DNA from: Sphingobium fontiphilum
Lineage (GTDB): Bacteria; Pseudomonadota; Alphaproteobacteria; Sphingomonadales; Sphingomonadaceae
DNA: 64,000 nt
NCBI RefSeq assembly: GCF_014196635.1
Contig: NZ_JACIEB010000006.1
Span: forward strand, 217,019-281,018
Direction of reading: 5' to 3'
The position numbers were made by a program, and so were the translations under genes. The notes beneath the pieces were generated by a model. The model saw nothing but the letters and a program-made list of their open reading frames with translations. It was not told where the DNA came from and searched no databases. The stretch's first letter is position 1. Every line of letters begins with the position of its first letter. Shown here one piece after another: positions 53,848 to 62,428 of this stretch.

Positions 53848-56463
53848 ATGTCCGGACGAACCGCGCTGAAATTATCTCTCATTCTGGCCTCATCCTGGTC
53901 GGCCTGCGCCATGGCCCAGGTCGATGCTGCACCGCAAACGGATGAAGGCAACGAGATCATCGTCACCGGCACCCGCGCCGTCGGCATGCAGGCGGCGGAA
54001 TCGGCGGCGCCGGTGCAGGTGCTGAGCGCCGATGCGATCAGCCGTGTCGGCCAGCCCAACCTCAACCAGGTGCTGACCCAGATCGTCCCGAGCTTCACCG
54101 CCCAGACCCAGGGCACCGACATGTCGAGCTTCTCGCTGTCGGCGCGCCTGCGCGGCCTTTCGCCTAACCACACGTTGATCCTGGTCAACGGCAAGCGCCG
54201 CCATGGTAACGGCATTCTTCAGGTGCTTGGCGCCTTCTCCGGCTCGGCCGCGCCCAGCATCGACCTCATCCCGCCGGATTCGGTCGCGCGTGTCGAAGTG
54301 CTTCAAGAAGGCGCGGCCGCCGTTTACGGAACCGACGCCATCGCGGGCGTCATCAACTTCATCCTGAAAGATCAGGACGAGGGCGGCAGCTTCAAGATCA
54401 CCGGCGGCCAGCACTATAACAGTGAAGGCGAACTCTTCTCCATCTCCGGCAATATGGGTTTCAAGCTGGGCGAAGACGGCTATTTCAACATGAGCCTGTT
54501 CCACCGCCGTCAGGACTATACCACCAACGGCAAGGGCCAGATTCAGGTCACGCAGGCCGATGGCACGCTTCAGCCCAACGCACCGGCCCAATGGTCCAAT
54601 CTGGCGGGCGATGCGCTGGCCAACATCAACGGCGGCCAGCCCAAGTCGCGCCTTACGCTCGGCTTCTACAACATGGGCTACGACTTTGGCGGGGTCGAAG
54701 TCTACAGCTTCGGCGATGTCGCCCGCCGTGAAGGCTGGGCCAACCAGGGTTATCGCCACCCCAAGCGCATCTGCTATGACGACGGCACGGTCGGCAGCGG
54801 CGGCGTCACACCGTCCGCTTATGATCCCGCGCTTTGCTATGGCGACACCGGTGTGTGGGGCATGGTTCCCTTGCAGCATGTGATCGAGGACGAATATAGC
54901 CTGACCGTCGGCGCCAAGGGCGAAGTCGGCGGCGGCTGGAACTATGACATCAGCGCCAGCTATGGCTATCAGAAGAATGAAATCTGGACCGAACGCTCGG
55001 CCCATCGCGAAGTCTGGCAGGAAAGCTATGCCGATTCGCTGAACGGCATCGGTTCGCCCAATACGCCCGACAAGGCCTATGATGGCGGCTTCCGCCTGAG
55101 CCAGACGACGGTGACGAGCGACATCCGCAAGGAATTCGAAGTCGGCATGGCGTCGCCGCTGACCTTCGCCTTCGGTGGCGAATATCGTCGCGACATGTAC
55201 GCGATCGTCCAGGGCGATTATTATTCGACCTACAAGACCGGCGTTCAGTCATTCCCCGGCTACAAGGCGACGGACGCTGGGCGCTACACCCGCAGTTCCA
55301 AGGCCGGATATATCAACTTCATCATGGAGCCGGTGGAAGGATGGACGGTCGACCTTGCCGGTCGTTATGAAGACTATACCGATTTTGGCGACACGCTGAT
55401 CGGCAAGATCACGACCCGCTATGACTTCAGCGACGCCTTCGCGATCCGCGGCACGGCAAGCACCGGCTTCCGCGCGCCGACTCTGGCCGAACAGAAATAT
55501 TCGACCATCAACGTCGGTCCGACCAGCGCCGTGGCGCAGCTTCCGGCTGGCACGCCCGCCGCGCAGCTGCTCGGCTTCGGTCCCCTCGGTCCGGAAAAGT
55601 CGAAGAACTTCTCGGCTGGCATCGTTGTGCGTCCGGCCCCCAAGCTGGCCATCACGGTCGACGGCTATCTCATCAAGATCAAGGATCGGATTGCCGCCAC
55701 CGCGTCGCGCAACGCCGTGCAGGGCGGCGTGGTGCAGCCCGGCGCGGATGCGATCTTCGACGCCCTCGCTGCGGCTGGCATCGTGCTGGACACGGGGCTT
55801 CAGACCGTCGGCGTGCAAAGCTTCACCAACGGCATCGACACCCGGACCTGGGGCATCGACGTGTCGGCAAGCTATCCGGTGTTGCTGGACTTTGGCACGC
55901 TCAACCTTTCGCTGACCGCAAACTACAACAAGACGAAGATCACAAACAACAAGGTCGGCTATCCGCTGTTCAACGCTGCTTCGGAAAGCAATATCGAAGA
56001 CTCGACGCCGGACTACAAGGTTGTCGCCGGCGCCCTGTTCAAGAGCGGCAAGTTCAGCCTGAATGTTCGTGAAACCTTCTATGGCAAGACCAGCATGCTG
56101 GTGCGGCCCGGCTTCACTTCCCGCGATGCAATGGGCAACATTATCATTCCCGATGGGGGCTTCCTGATTCCCGACGCTGCCGGTGGAGCCAACCAGCTCT
56201 ACTTCAACGGTGTCGTCAAGGCCGCCGCGATCACTGACATGGAAGCAAGCTACGCCTTCACCGACTTCGTCAGCTTCTCGCTGGGTGCAAACAATCTGTT
56301 CGACAAGCGCCCCGAAGTGCCCAATATCCTCAAGGGGGTGACACCGGCTCCGGGCATCTCGCCATATGAGAACGGATCAGGCGCATGGAACGCCTATTAT
56401 AACCACGGCCCATATGGCGTCGCCGGAGGTTATTACTACGCCCGTATCGATTTCAAATTCTGA
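53848..56463 (+). CDS. TonB-dependent receptor, first gene of the exported amino-oxidation locus
   Basis: The product is 871 residues with a signal peptide (SLILASSWSACAMAQ) and the plug start NEIIVTGTRAVG; the central plug contains SIDLIPPDSVARVEVLQEGAAAVYGTDAIAGVINFI. The barrel ends in a terminal Phe (RIDFKF). It is more closely similar in size and pattern to peptide/amino-compound receptors than to siderophore ones, but this is only an impression. A T-run terminator follows it, with the RidA gene then starting 40 bases later, so readthrough rather than a tight operon is likely. aagggg precedes the start. Substrate unknown. Confidence 0.92.
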   Translation: MSGRTALKLSLILASSWSACAMAQVDAAPQTDEGNEIIVTGTRAVGMQAAESAAPVQVLSADAISRVGQPNLNQVLTQIVPSFTAQTQGTDMSSFSLSARLRGLSPNHTLILVNGKRRHGNGILQVLGAFSGSAAPSIDLIPPDSVARVEVLQEGAAAVYGTDAIAGVINFILKDQDEGGSFKITGGQHYNSEGELFSISGNMGFKLGEDGYFNMSLFHRRQDYTTNGKGQIQVTQADGTLQPNAPAQWSNLAGDALANINGGQPKSRLTLGFYNMGYDFGGVEVYSFGDVARREGWANQGYRHPKRICYDDGTVGSGGVTPSAYDPALCYGDTGVWGMVPLQHVIEDEYSLTVGAKGEVGGGWNYDISASYGYQKNEIWTERSAHREVWQESYADSLNGIGSPNTPDKAYDGGFRLSQTTVTSDIRKEFEVGMASPLTFAFGGEYRRDMYAIVQGDYYSTYKTGVQSFPGYKATDAGRYTRSSKAGYINFIMEPVEGWTVDLAGRYEDYTDFGDTLIGKITTRYDFSDAFAIRGTASTGFRAPTLAEQKYSTINVGPTSAVAQLPAGTPAAQLLGFGPLGPEKSKNFSAGIVVRPAPKLAITVDGYLIKIKDRIAATASRNAVQGGVVQPGADAIFDALAAAGIVLDTGLQTVGVQSFTNGIDTRTWGIDVSASYPVLLDFGTLNLSLTANYNKTKITNNKVGYPLFNAASESNIEDSTPDYKVVAGALFKSGKFSLNVRETFYGKTSMLVRPGFTSRDAMGNIIIPDGGFLIPDAAGGANQLYFNGVVKAAAITDMEASYAFTDFVSFSLGANNLFDKRPEVPNILKGVTPAPGISPYENGSGAWNAYYNHGPYGVAGGYYYARIDFKF

Positions 56464-56476
56464 CGGGTCGCAACGG

Positions 56477-56511
56477 AGGGCCGGTCCGGCGACGGATCGG
56501 CCCTTTCTTTT
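56477..56511 (+). terminator. Rho-independent terminator after the TonB receptor
   Basis: Stem agggccggtcc / ggatcggccct (11 bp with one G-U pair) and a 6-base loop, followed by tttctttt. It begins 14 bases after the receptor stop codon. Confidence 0.85.
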
Positions 56512-56543
56512 CACATTTTGCCATCAATCGGGGAGACGCTGAA

Positions 56544-57032
56544 ATGAAGGCGGCATTGGGATGGACTTTGGCGCTTTGGGCACTCGGCATGACGACAGCC
56601 GCGCAGGCGCAGGTCACTCGCAAACAGAGCGACGCATCGCCCATCGCCTCATCCGCCACCGTGGCGGCGGGCGCCACCCTCTATTTCCTCTCGGGCGCGA
56701 CCGGCGCGCCGATCGACCCCAAGGTCACCGACACGCCCGACGCCTATGGCGATACCGAGGCGCAGACCATGTCGATCCTCACCAAAATGAAGGCGCAGTT
56801 GGCCGACCTTGGCCTTGGCATGGGCGATGTCGTGAAGATGACCGTGTTTCTGGTCGGAGATCCGAAACTGGGCGGCAAGATGGATCGCGACGGCATGATG
56901 CGCGCTTATCTCAAATTTTTCGGCACCGCTGAACAACCCAATAAGCCGACGCGCTCGGCCTTCCAGATCGCGGGCCTCGCCCGGCCGCAGCAACTGGTCG
57001 AGATCGAGGCGATCGCCGCCAAGGCCCCCTGA
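56544..57032 (+). CDS. Exported RidA-family (YjgF/UK114) imine deaminase
   Basis: The product is 162 residues: an Ala-rich signal peptide (ALWALGMTTAAQAQ) and a complete RidA domain. In the domain, TLYFLSGATGAP marks the start, MGDVVKMTVFLVGD the centre and PTRSAFQIAGL the substrate-binding Arg; LVEIEAIAA contains the Glu of the active site. RidA proteins hydrolyse reactive 2-aminoacrylate and other imines. Most are cytosolic; a signal peptide is unusual. The neighbours are a Tat-exported amine oxidase and aminotransferase, which fits imine removal in the periplasm. Good site (cggggaga). Confidence 0.93.
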   Translation: MKAALGWTLALWALGMTTAAQAQVTRKQSDASPIASSATVAAGATLYFLSGATGAPIDPKVTDTPDAYGDTEAQTMSILTKMKAQLADLGLGMGDVVKMTVFLVGDPKLGGKMDRDGMMRAYLKFFGTAEQPNKPTRSAFQIAGLARPQQLVEIEAIAAKAP

Positions 57033-57050
57033 TCGGAAAAGGACCAACCC

Positions 57051-57117
57051 TCCGTTCGTGTCGAGCGAAGTCGAGACCGGGCGCTGATGCTTCTCGACTT
57101 CGCTCGAAGCGAACGGA
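57051..57117. repeat. Inverted repeat of the TCGACTTCGCTCGA type
   Basis: Arms 57051-57076 and 57092-57117 match in 24 of 26 positions (core gtcgagcgaagtcgaga) with a 15-base loop. The motif is characteristic of short interspersed palindromes in Sphingomonads. It lies between the RidA and amine-oxidase genes and may influence their expression. Confidence 0.7.
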
Positions 57118-57153
57118 TGTGAAACGTCCGGGCGCTATAACAGGGGGACGCAC

Positions 57154-58740
57154 ATGACCGAAATGACCACGCCCAGTCGCCGCCAGCTTCTGACCCTGAT
57201 CGGCAGGATGGGCGGCGCGGCCGCCATGTATCAGGCGATGACCGCGTTCGGCCACGCCGCCGAAACGCAGTTTACCGGACCGCCGGTGCTGACTGGCGCG
57301 AAGCCGGGCGCTTCGGTGGTTGTGCTCGGCGCGGGTCTTGCCGGCATGGTCGCCGCCTATGAACTGACCAAGGCGGGCTATTCGGTCAAAATCCTGGAGT
57401 TTCAGGATCGCCCCGGCGGCCGCAACTATACGCTGCGCGGCGGCGACAGCTTCACCGAAAGCGACGGCACGGTGCAGAAGGTGCAGTTCGCGCCGGGCAA
57501 TTACATCAATCCCGGCCCCTGGCGCATCCCGCACCATCACAGATGCCTGCTCCATTATTGCCGCCAGTTCGGCGTCGCGCTGGAGCCGTTCATCCAGCTC
57601 AACCATAATGGCTTCATCCATAGCGGCAGCGCCTTTGGCGGCAAGCCGATGCGGTACAAGGAAGTCGCCACCGATTTTCGCGGCCATACGTCCGAACTGC
57701 TGGGCAAGGCGCTGAACGCGGGCGCGCTGGACCAGAGCGTCAGCGCGGAGGACAAGGAGAAGCTGCTGGAGGCGTTGCGCCACTGGGGCCTGCTGGACAA
57801 TAACATGGCCTACACGTCCAGCGTCCATGTCTCGTCGCAACGCGGTTACGATCAGCCGCCGGGCGGCGGCCGCAACGGCGCGCCGACCCCGTCGCAGATC
57901 GCTGGGCTCAGCGACGTGCTCGACCCGCAGGTGTGGACCGCCATGTCCTTCTACTTCAACTATGTGATGCAGACGACGATGTTCCAGCCGGTCGGCGGCA
58001 TGGACATGATCGGCAAGGCCTTCGCCAGACAGGTCGGCAAGCTCATCACCTATAACGCCAAGGTGACGAAGGTCGCACAAGGCGGCGACGGCGTCACCGT
58101 CAGCTACAAGGACGCGCCATCGGGCAAGATGCAGAGCGTCAGCGCCGATTATTGCGTGTGCACCATCCCGCTGTCGATCATCAGCCAGGTGGAGATGCAG
58201 GTCGGGCCGAAACTAGCCGCCGCGATGAAGGCCGTGCCCTATGCCGGGCAGCTCAAGATGGGGCTGGAGTTCAAGCGTCGCTTCTGGGAAGAAGACGACA
58301 ATATCTATGGCGGGCACAGCTTCACCGATCAGGCCATCGCCCAGCTCTCCTACCCCAATGACCGCATGTTTTCCAAAGGCCCCGCCGTGCTGCTGGGCGC
58401 GTTCGCCCGCGATCTGGGCGCTTTCCAGCTGACGGCGATGACGCCCGAACAACGGATCGAGGCGGCGCTGAAACAGGGTGAGGTGTTCCATCCGCAATAT
58501 CGCAAGGAATATATGAACGGCGTGTCGGTGCCGTGGAGCCGCGTGCCCTGGATCCTGGGTTGCACCTCACGCTGGAGCGAGGCCAACCGCGAGAAACATT
58601 ACAGGAATCTGGTCGAAATGGACGGCCGCGTCGTGCTGGCGGGGGAACATGCCAGCTATTATGGCGGCTGGATGGAAGGATCGCTGCTCTCCGGCATCGA
58701 CGCGATCACCCAGATCCACGAACGGGTGACGGCGGCATGA
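57154..58740 (+). CDS. Tat-exported flavin amine oxidase/dehydrogenase
   Basis: The product is 528 residues. The N-terminus has a twin-arginine signal, PSRRQLLTLIG, followed by an uncharged segment. The FAD domain starts VVVLGAGLAGMVAAYELTKAG, then LEFQDRPGGRNYTLR, and it ends with VVLAGEHASYYGGWMEGSLLSG, the usual amine-oxidase C-terminal FAD motif. It belongs to the monoamine / L-amino acid oxidase family. As its stop overlaps the start of a c-type cytochrome gene (ATGA), electrons probably go to the cytochrome rather than to oxygen. It should release an imine. Substrate unknown. Confidence 0.93.
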   Translation: MTEMTTPSRRQLLTLIGRMGGAAAMYQAMTAFGHAAETQFTGPPVLTGAKPGASVVVLGAGLAGMVAAYELTKAGYSVKILEFQDRPGGRNYTLRGGDSFTESDGTVQKVQFAPGNYINPGPWRIPHHHRCLLHYCRQFGVALEPFIQLNHNGFIHSGSAFGGKPMRYKEVATDFRGHTSELLGKALNAGALDQSVSAEDKEKLLEALRHWGLLDNNMAYTSSVHVSSQRGYDQPPGGGRNGAPTPSQIAGLSDVLDPQVWTAMSFYFNYVMQTTMFQPVGGMDMIGKAFARQVGKLITYNAKVTKVAQGGDGVTVSYKDAPSGKMQSVSADYCVCTIPLSIISQVEMQVGPKLAAAMKAVPYAGQLKMGLEFKRRFWEEDDNIYGGHSFTDQAIAQLSYPNDRMFSKGPAVLLGAFARDLGAFQLTAMTPEQRIEAALKQGEVFHPQYRKEYMNGVSVPWSRVPWILGCTSRWSEANREKHYRNLVEMDGRVVLAGEHASYYGGWMEGSLLSGIDAITQIHERVTAA

Positions 58741-59132
58741 GCGAGCGACCCGCTCTTCTGTTGCTGGCCCTCCCGCTGCTGGCGCTGCTCGCCGCGCCCG
58801 CCATGGGCGACACGCCGGGCAGCGTGCAGGCGAAGAACAATATGGCGGAAGGCAAGGCGCTGTTCGAACAGATTTGCGCCGCCTGTCACATGGCCGATGC
58901 GCGGGGCAGCGGCGATGGCGCGATTCCCTCGCTGGCGAGCGACGCCAATCTGGCCGATCCCGCCTATCCGGTCGGCGTGGTGATGAACGGCAAGGGCGCG
59001 ATGCCGCCCTTTGCCGAGTTGCTGACGCCCGCGCAGGTCGGCGCGGCCATCACCTATGTCCGCACCCATTTCGGCAATGATTATCCGCAGCCCGTGACCG
59101 AAGCGGACGTCCGGAAACTGGCCCAGCCCTGA
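58737..59132 (+). CDS. Periplasmic c-type cytochrome
   Basis: The product is 131 residues: a hydrophobic signal peptide (residues 6-23), then one CxxCH heme site (CAACH, Cys 47 to His 51), and a possible axial Met in KGAMPPF. Its ATG overlaps the amine-oxidase stop by 4 bases, so the two are coupled and it is the likely electron acceptor of that flavoenzyme. The closing half (LLTPAQVGAAITYVRTHFGND) is the usual class I helix. Heme attachment would use the Ccm pathway. Confidence 0.95.
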   Translation: MSERPALLLLALPLLALLAAPAMGDTPGSVQAKNNMAEGKALFEQICAACHMADARGSGDGAIPSLASDANLADPAYPVGVVMNGKGAMPPFAELLTPAQVGAAITYVRTHFGNDYPQPVTEADVRKLAQP

Positions 59133-59143
59133 AGGAAGTTGGA

Positions 59144-60280
59144 ATGAGCGAGATGATCGACCGCCTGTCCCGCCGCGCGCTGATCCGCGGCGCCATGGGC
59201 GCGGCGGCGCTGGCGGGCGGCGTCCCCGCCATCGCCCAGCGCGGGCGCAAGGTCGCCTTGCCCGACGACCCCAAAGGCATGGTGGCCACGCTCACCGACG
59301 GCGTGTTCATCAACAGCAACGAACATCCGCTCGGCCCCTGCCCCGCCGCGCTGGAGACGCTGTCAGGCCTGGAAAAGCTGTCGGGTCGCTATGGCATGGC
59401 CTTTGCGGGCAAACTGGAAAGCCTGTTCGCCCGGCAGAACGGCCTGACCCCTGAACAGGTTCAGGTCCACCCCGGCTCCTTCATGCCGCTGCGTTCGGTG
59501 GCGCTCGCCTATTCCAGCGCTGATCGCCCCATCGCCTATTTCGAACCGACCTTCGACAGCGGCTTCGTGGGCAAGGGCGCGAACAGCGTCACCCGCTCCG
59601 TCGCGGTGCCCCTGTCGGGCGATTATGCCGTGGATGTGAAGGCGCTTCTCGCCGCCGCCCCGGATGCGGGCGTCTATTATCTGTGCAATCCCAACAACCC
59701 GACCGGCCTCGTCACGCCGCGCGCCGACATTGAATGGCTGCTCGCCAACAAGCCCGCCCGGTCGGTGCTGCTGATCGACGAAGCCTATATCCACTTCAGC
59801 GACGCACAAAGCTGCCTCGATCTGGTGGCGAAGGGCGCCGATGTGCTGGTTGCCCGCACCTTCTCCAAGATTTACGGGCTGGCGGGGCTGCGTTGCGGCA
59901 TCATCGCCGGGCGCAAGGACTTGCTCGACGGCATGGCGACCTATGGCGTCAACATCACCCCCATGCCCGCCGTGGTCGCGGCCGAGGCGAGCCTGCTCGA
60001 CCCTGGACTGCTCGCGGAACGCAAGGCCTATAACAAGGCGGTGCGCGACGACCTGTTCGCCTGGGCCGACGCGCGCGGCATGCGTTACCTGCCCTCGCAG
60101 GCGAGTTTCGCCATGCTTCATGTCGGCCGCCCCGGCGCGGAGGTCACCGCCGCGCTGGCGAAGGAGAAAATCTTCATCGGCGGCCCGCGCAAGCATATGG
60201 AGGACTGGGTCCGCGTCTCCTTTGGCACGCCGGCGGAAATGCAGGCGTTCAAGGCGGCGTTCGCGCGGATCATGGCGTGA
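59144..60280 (+). CDS. Tat-signal PLP-dependent aminotransferase, HisC-like
   Basis: The product is 378 residues. It has a twin-arginine motif (LSRRALIRGAMGAAALAGGVPAIAQ). The fold-I aminotransferase core carries NSNEHPLGPCP, YLCNPNNPTG, LIDEAYIHF with the PLP Asp, and the PLP Lys in RTFSKIYGLAGLRCG. Close relatives are histidinol-phosphate aminotransferases (HisC), which are normally cytosolic. PLP-enzymes are often exported by Tat because they fold with their cofactor first. It follows the cytochrome by 11 bases. The amino donor and acceptor are unknown. Confidence 0.92.
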   Translation: MSEMIDRLSRRALIRGAMGAAALAGGVPAIAQRGRKVALPDDPKGMVATLTDGVFINSNEHPLGPCPAALETLSGLEKLSGRYGMAFAGKLESLFARQNGLTPEQVQVHPGSFMPLRSVALAYSSADRPIAYFEPTFDSGFVGKGANSVTRSVAVPLSGDYAVDVKALLAAAPDAGVYYLCNPNNPTGLVTPRADIEWLLANKPARSVLLIDEAYIHFSDAQSCLDLVAKGADVLVARTFSKIYGLAGLRCGIIAGRKDLLDGMATYGVNITPMPAVVAAEASLLDPGLLAERKAYNKAVRDDLFAWADARGMRYLPSQASFAMLHVGRPGAEVTAALAKEKIFIGGPRKHMEDWVRVSFGTPAEMQAFKAAFARIMA

Positions 60281-60438
60281 AGCTCAGCCGCCGGGAGGCT
60301 TTGGGGGCGGCGATGCGCAACCTTGCGGTGTCAAAAGAGCCGCTGGCCGCCCCGCTGGCCAGGGCGCACGTGGACCTATCATTTTCCAATGACCAGAGCG
60401 ACATCGACCGACTGATCGCCGCGCTGCCGTACGTCTGA
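60277..60438 (+). pseudogene. Remnant of another Tat-signal PLP enzyme (internal deletion)
   Basis: A frame from a GTG overlapping the previous stop (GTGA) gives 53 residues. The first ten, KLSRREALGA, look like the start of a twin-arginine signal; the end, HVDLSFSNDQSDIDRLIAAL, looks like the end of a class-V aminotransferase or cysteine-desulphurase-type protein. The catalytic middle is missing. I infer that an internal deletion removed most of a second exported PLP enzyme gene. It might still be translated as a small peptide. Confidence 0.55.
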
Positions 60439-60460
60439 CCCGCAAAGGAGCCTGTCCCCC

Positions 60461-60886
60461 ATGAAAAGCCTGAAAATCGCCGTCGCGCTCGCCGCCTTCG
60501 CCCTGGCCACGCCCGCCCTGGCGCAGCAGGCGATGCCCGCGAAGCTGCCCTTCTCCCCGTCTGTCCGGGTCGGCGACACGCTCTATATGTCGGGCCAGAT
60601 CGGCCAGGCGCCAGCCGGCATGGACCCGCACAAGGAAGGGTTCGACGCGGCGGTCAAAGGGGCGATGGATTCGATCGGCAAGATTTTGGCCGACAATGGC
60701 CTCGACTTCGGCCATGTCGTCAAATGCACGGTGATGCTGGACGATATGGCCGACTGGCCGCGCTTCAACGCCGTCTATGTCCCCTATTTTGACGGCAAGC
60801 GCCTGCCCGCGCGGTCGGCCTTTGGCGCCGATGGCCTCGCGCTGGGTGCCCCGCTGGAAGTGGAATGCATCGCCGCCTTCAAATAG
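60461..60886 (+). CDS. Second exported RidA-family protein
   Basis: The product is 141 residues: a signal peptide (KIAVALAAFALATPALAQ) followed by a complete RidA domain, with MSGQIGQAP, FGHVVKCTVMLDDMADW, PARSAFGADGLA and LEVECIAA. It shares the arginine and glutamate of the active site with its paralogue at 56.5 kb, but the two are only loosely similar, so they are not a recent duplication. An aaaggag lies before the ATG. The last gene of the cluster in this direction. Confidence 0.93.
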   Translation: MKSLKIAVALAAFALATPALAQQAMPAKLPFSPSVRVGDTLYMSGQIGQAPAGMDPHKEGFDAAVKGAMDSIGKILADNGLDFGHVVKCTVMLDDMADWPRFNAVYVPYFDGKRLPARSAFGADGLALGAPLEVECIAAFK

Positions 60887-60892
60887 GGGCGG

Positions 60893-61504
60893 TCATTGCA
60901 TGGTCGCGCCGCCCTCCGGGTCGGCGCGACCGAAAAACTGCATCAGTTGAATCGTCCGTTCCGCCCGTTCGGACAGGCTGTCGGCCTCCAGCAATATCTG
61001 CTTGGCGGCCGGGTCGAACGGCGCGATCTGGGCAATGCCGTTGACCAGCGAGGCATCGTCCAGCCGCGAAACCGCATTCCAGTCGACAACATAGCCCAGC
61101 GCCTGCGCGAAACGTCGCGCCTCCATTTCCAGCGCCGCCCGCTCGGCCATGGCCAGCGCATCGTCGTCGCCCTCGCCCGGCTGCTCAATGTCGGCTTCGA
61201 CCTGACGAAAGGGGGTCGTTACATCCAGTTCGCGCAACACGCGAAAACGGGCGATGCCGGTCAGGATGATGTTGAACCGCCCGTCCTCCAGCGCCTCGAA
61301 CTCGCCGATATGGCCGACGCAGCCCATGTCATAAAGCGGCGGTGCGGCCCCGTCGCCGCGCGGTTGGATCATCCCGATCCGCCGGTCGCGCGCCATCGCG
61401 TCGTGCATCAGCGCCCGGTAACGCGGCTCGAAGATGTGCAACGGCAACATCATGCCGGGCAACAGCAGCGCGCCCGACAGGGGAAAGATGGACAGGCGCG
61501 CCAC
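60893..61504 (-). CDS. Lon N-terminal substrate-binding domain protein
   Basis: The product is 203 residues from a GTG. It matches stand-alone LON-SB proteins without ATPase or protease domain: LSIFPLSGALLLPGMMLPLHIFEPRYRALMHDAM, CVGHIGEFEALEDGRFNIILTGIARFRVL. The gene follows the thioredoxin-like gene by 12 bases, a conserved alphaproteobacterial pair. The exact start (GTG 61504) is uncertain because the ribosome-binding site merges with it. Function unknown; protein quality control is likely. Confidence 0.9.
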   Translation of the reverse strand: MARLSIFPLSGALLLPGMMLPLHIFEPRYRALMHDAMARDRRIGMIQPRGDGAAPPLYDMGCVGHIGEFEALEDGRFNIILTGIARFRVLRELDVTTPFRQVEADIEQPGEGDDDALAMAERAALEMEARRFAQALGYVVDWNAVSRLDDASLVNGIAQIAPFDPAAKQILLEADSLSERAERTIQLMQFFGRADPEGGATMQ

Positions 61505-61516
61505 CTCCGCCGCCCG

Positions 61517-62428
61517 TCAGGCGAACAATATCTGCGACAACCGGCGCCGGGTCGCCGACACCCACGGGTCTTCCAGCCCGACCGCCTCGAACAAGGTCAG
61601 CAGTTCCGCGCGCGCCGCGCCATCGTTCCAGCCGCGATCACGCCGCACGATTTCCAGCAGCGCGTCGGCCGCCCCGTCGCGGTCGCCATTGGCCATCAGG
61701 CCTCCGGCCAGATCAAACCGCGCCTGATGATCGTCGGCATCCGCCTCCAGCCGCGCCAGCAGGGGCGACAGGTCGGCAACGGGGCGGGCATTGCGCGCCA
61801 GCGTCAACGCCGCGCGGGCGCGCTCGACCGCCTGATCCTTTGCCGCTTCGGGCGGCAGCGCGGCGATCAGCGTATCGGCCTCGTCCAGTTGGCCCAGCGC
61901 GACAAGGGCGCGAACCATGCCCGATGCGACATCCGCATTGCCCGGCGCCATCGCCTCGATCTGCTGAAAAACCGACAGCGCGCGATCCGCCTCGCCGCCG
62001 TCCAGCAATTCCTCGCCCATGGCAATCAGCGGCGCGATTTCCTGCGCCTGCGCCTTTTCATCCGATTCAATCGGCAATTGCGCCAATATCTGGTCCAGAT
62101 ATTGTTTCAGCTGCCCTTCGGTGCGCGCCTGGCTCAGGTCCGCAACCGGCTGCCCCTGAAACACGGCATAGACGGTGGGGATGGACTGGACCTGGAACTG
62201 GCTGGCGATGAAGGGATTTTCGTCAACATTGATCTTCACCAGCTTGACGCCCTTGGGCGCATATTCGGCGCAGACCTTCTCGATCACCGGGGCCAGTTGC
62301 TTGCACGGCCCGCACCATTCGGCCCAGAAATCGACGACGACGAGCGCGGTCCGCGAAGGATCGACCACGTCGCGGCGAAACGCCTCAATCGCCGCCCTGT
62401 CCTTCTCGCTCAATCCCAACGTCGCCAA
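61517..62428 (-). CDS. Thioredoxin-TPR protein (YbbN/CnoX-like)
   Basis: The product is 303 residues from a TTG at 62428, chosen because gggaga lies 6 bases upstream; an ATG at 62473 would add 15 residues. The N-terminal thioredoxin domain has WAEWCGPCKQLAP and IPTVYAVFQGQP. The C-terminal half has TPR-like helical repeats (ALSVFQQIEAMAPGNADVASG). YbbN/CnoX is a chaperedoxin that protects proteins from hypochlorous-acid damage, although E. coli CnoX has SxxC; this protein has an intact CGPC and may therefore be redox-active. Confidence 0.9.
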   Translation of the reverse strand: MATLGLSEKDRAAIEAFRRDVVDPSRTALVVVDFWAEWCGPCKQLAPVIEKVCAEYAPKGVKLVKINVDENPFIASQFQVQSIPTVYAVFQGQPVADLSQARTEGQLKQYLDQILAQLPIESDEKAQAQEIAPLIAMGEELLDGGEADRALSVFQQIEAMAPGNADVASGMVRALVALGQLDEADTLIAALPPEAAKDQAVERARAALTLARNARPVADLSPLLARLEADADDHQARFDLAGGLMANGDRDGAADALLEIVRRDRGWNDGAARAELLTLFEAVGLEDPWVSATRRRLSQILFA

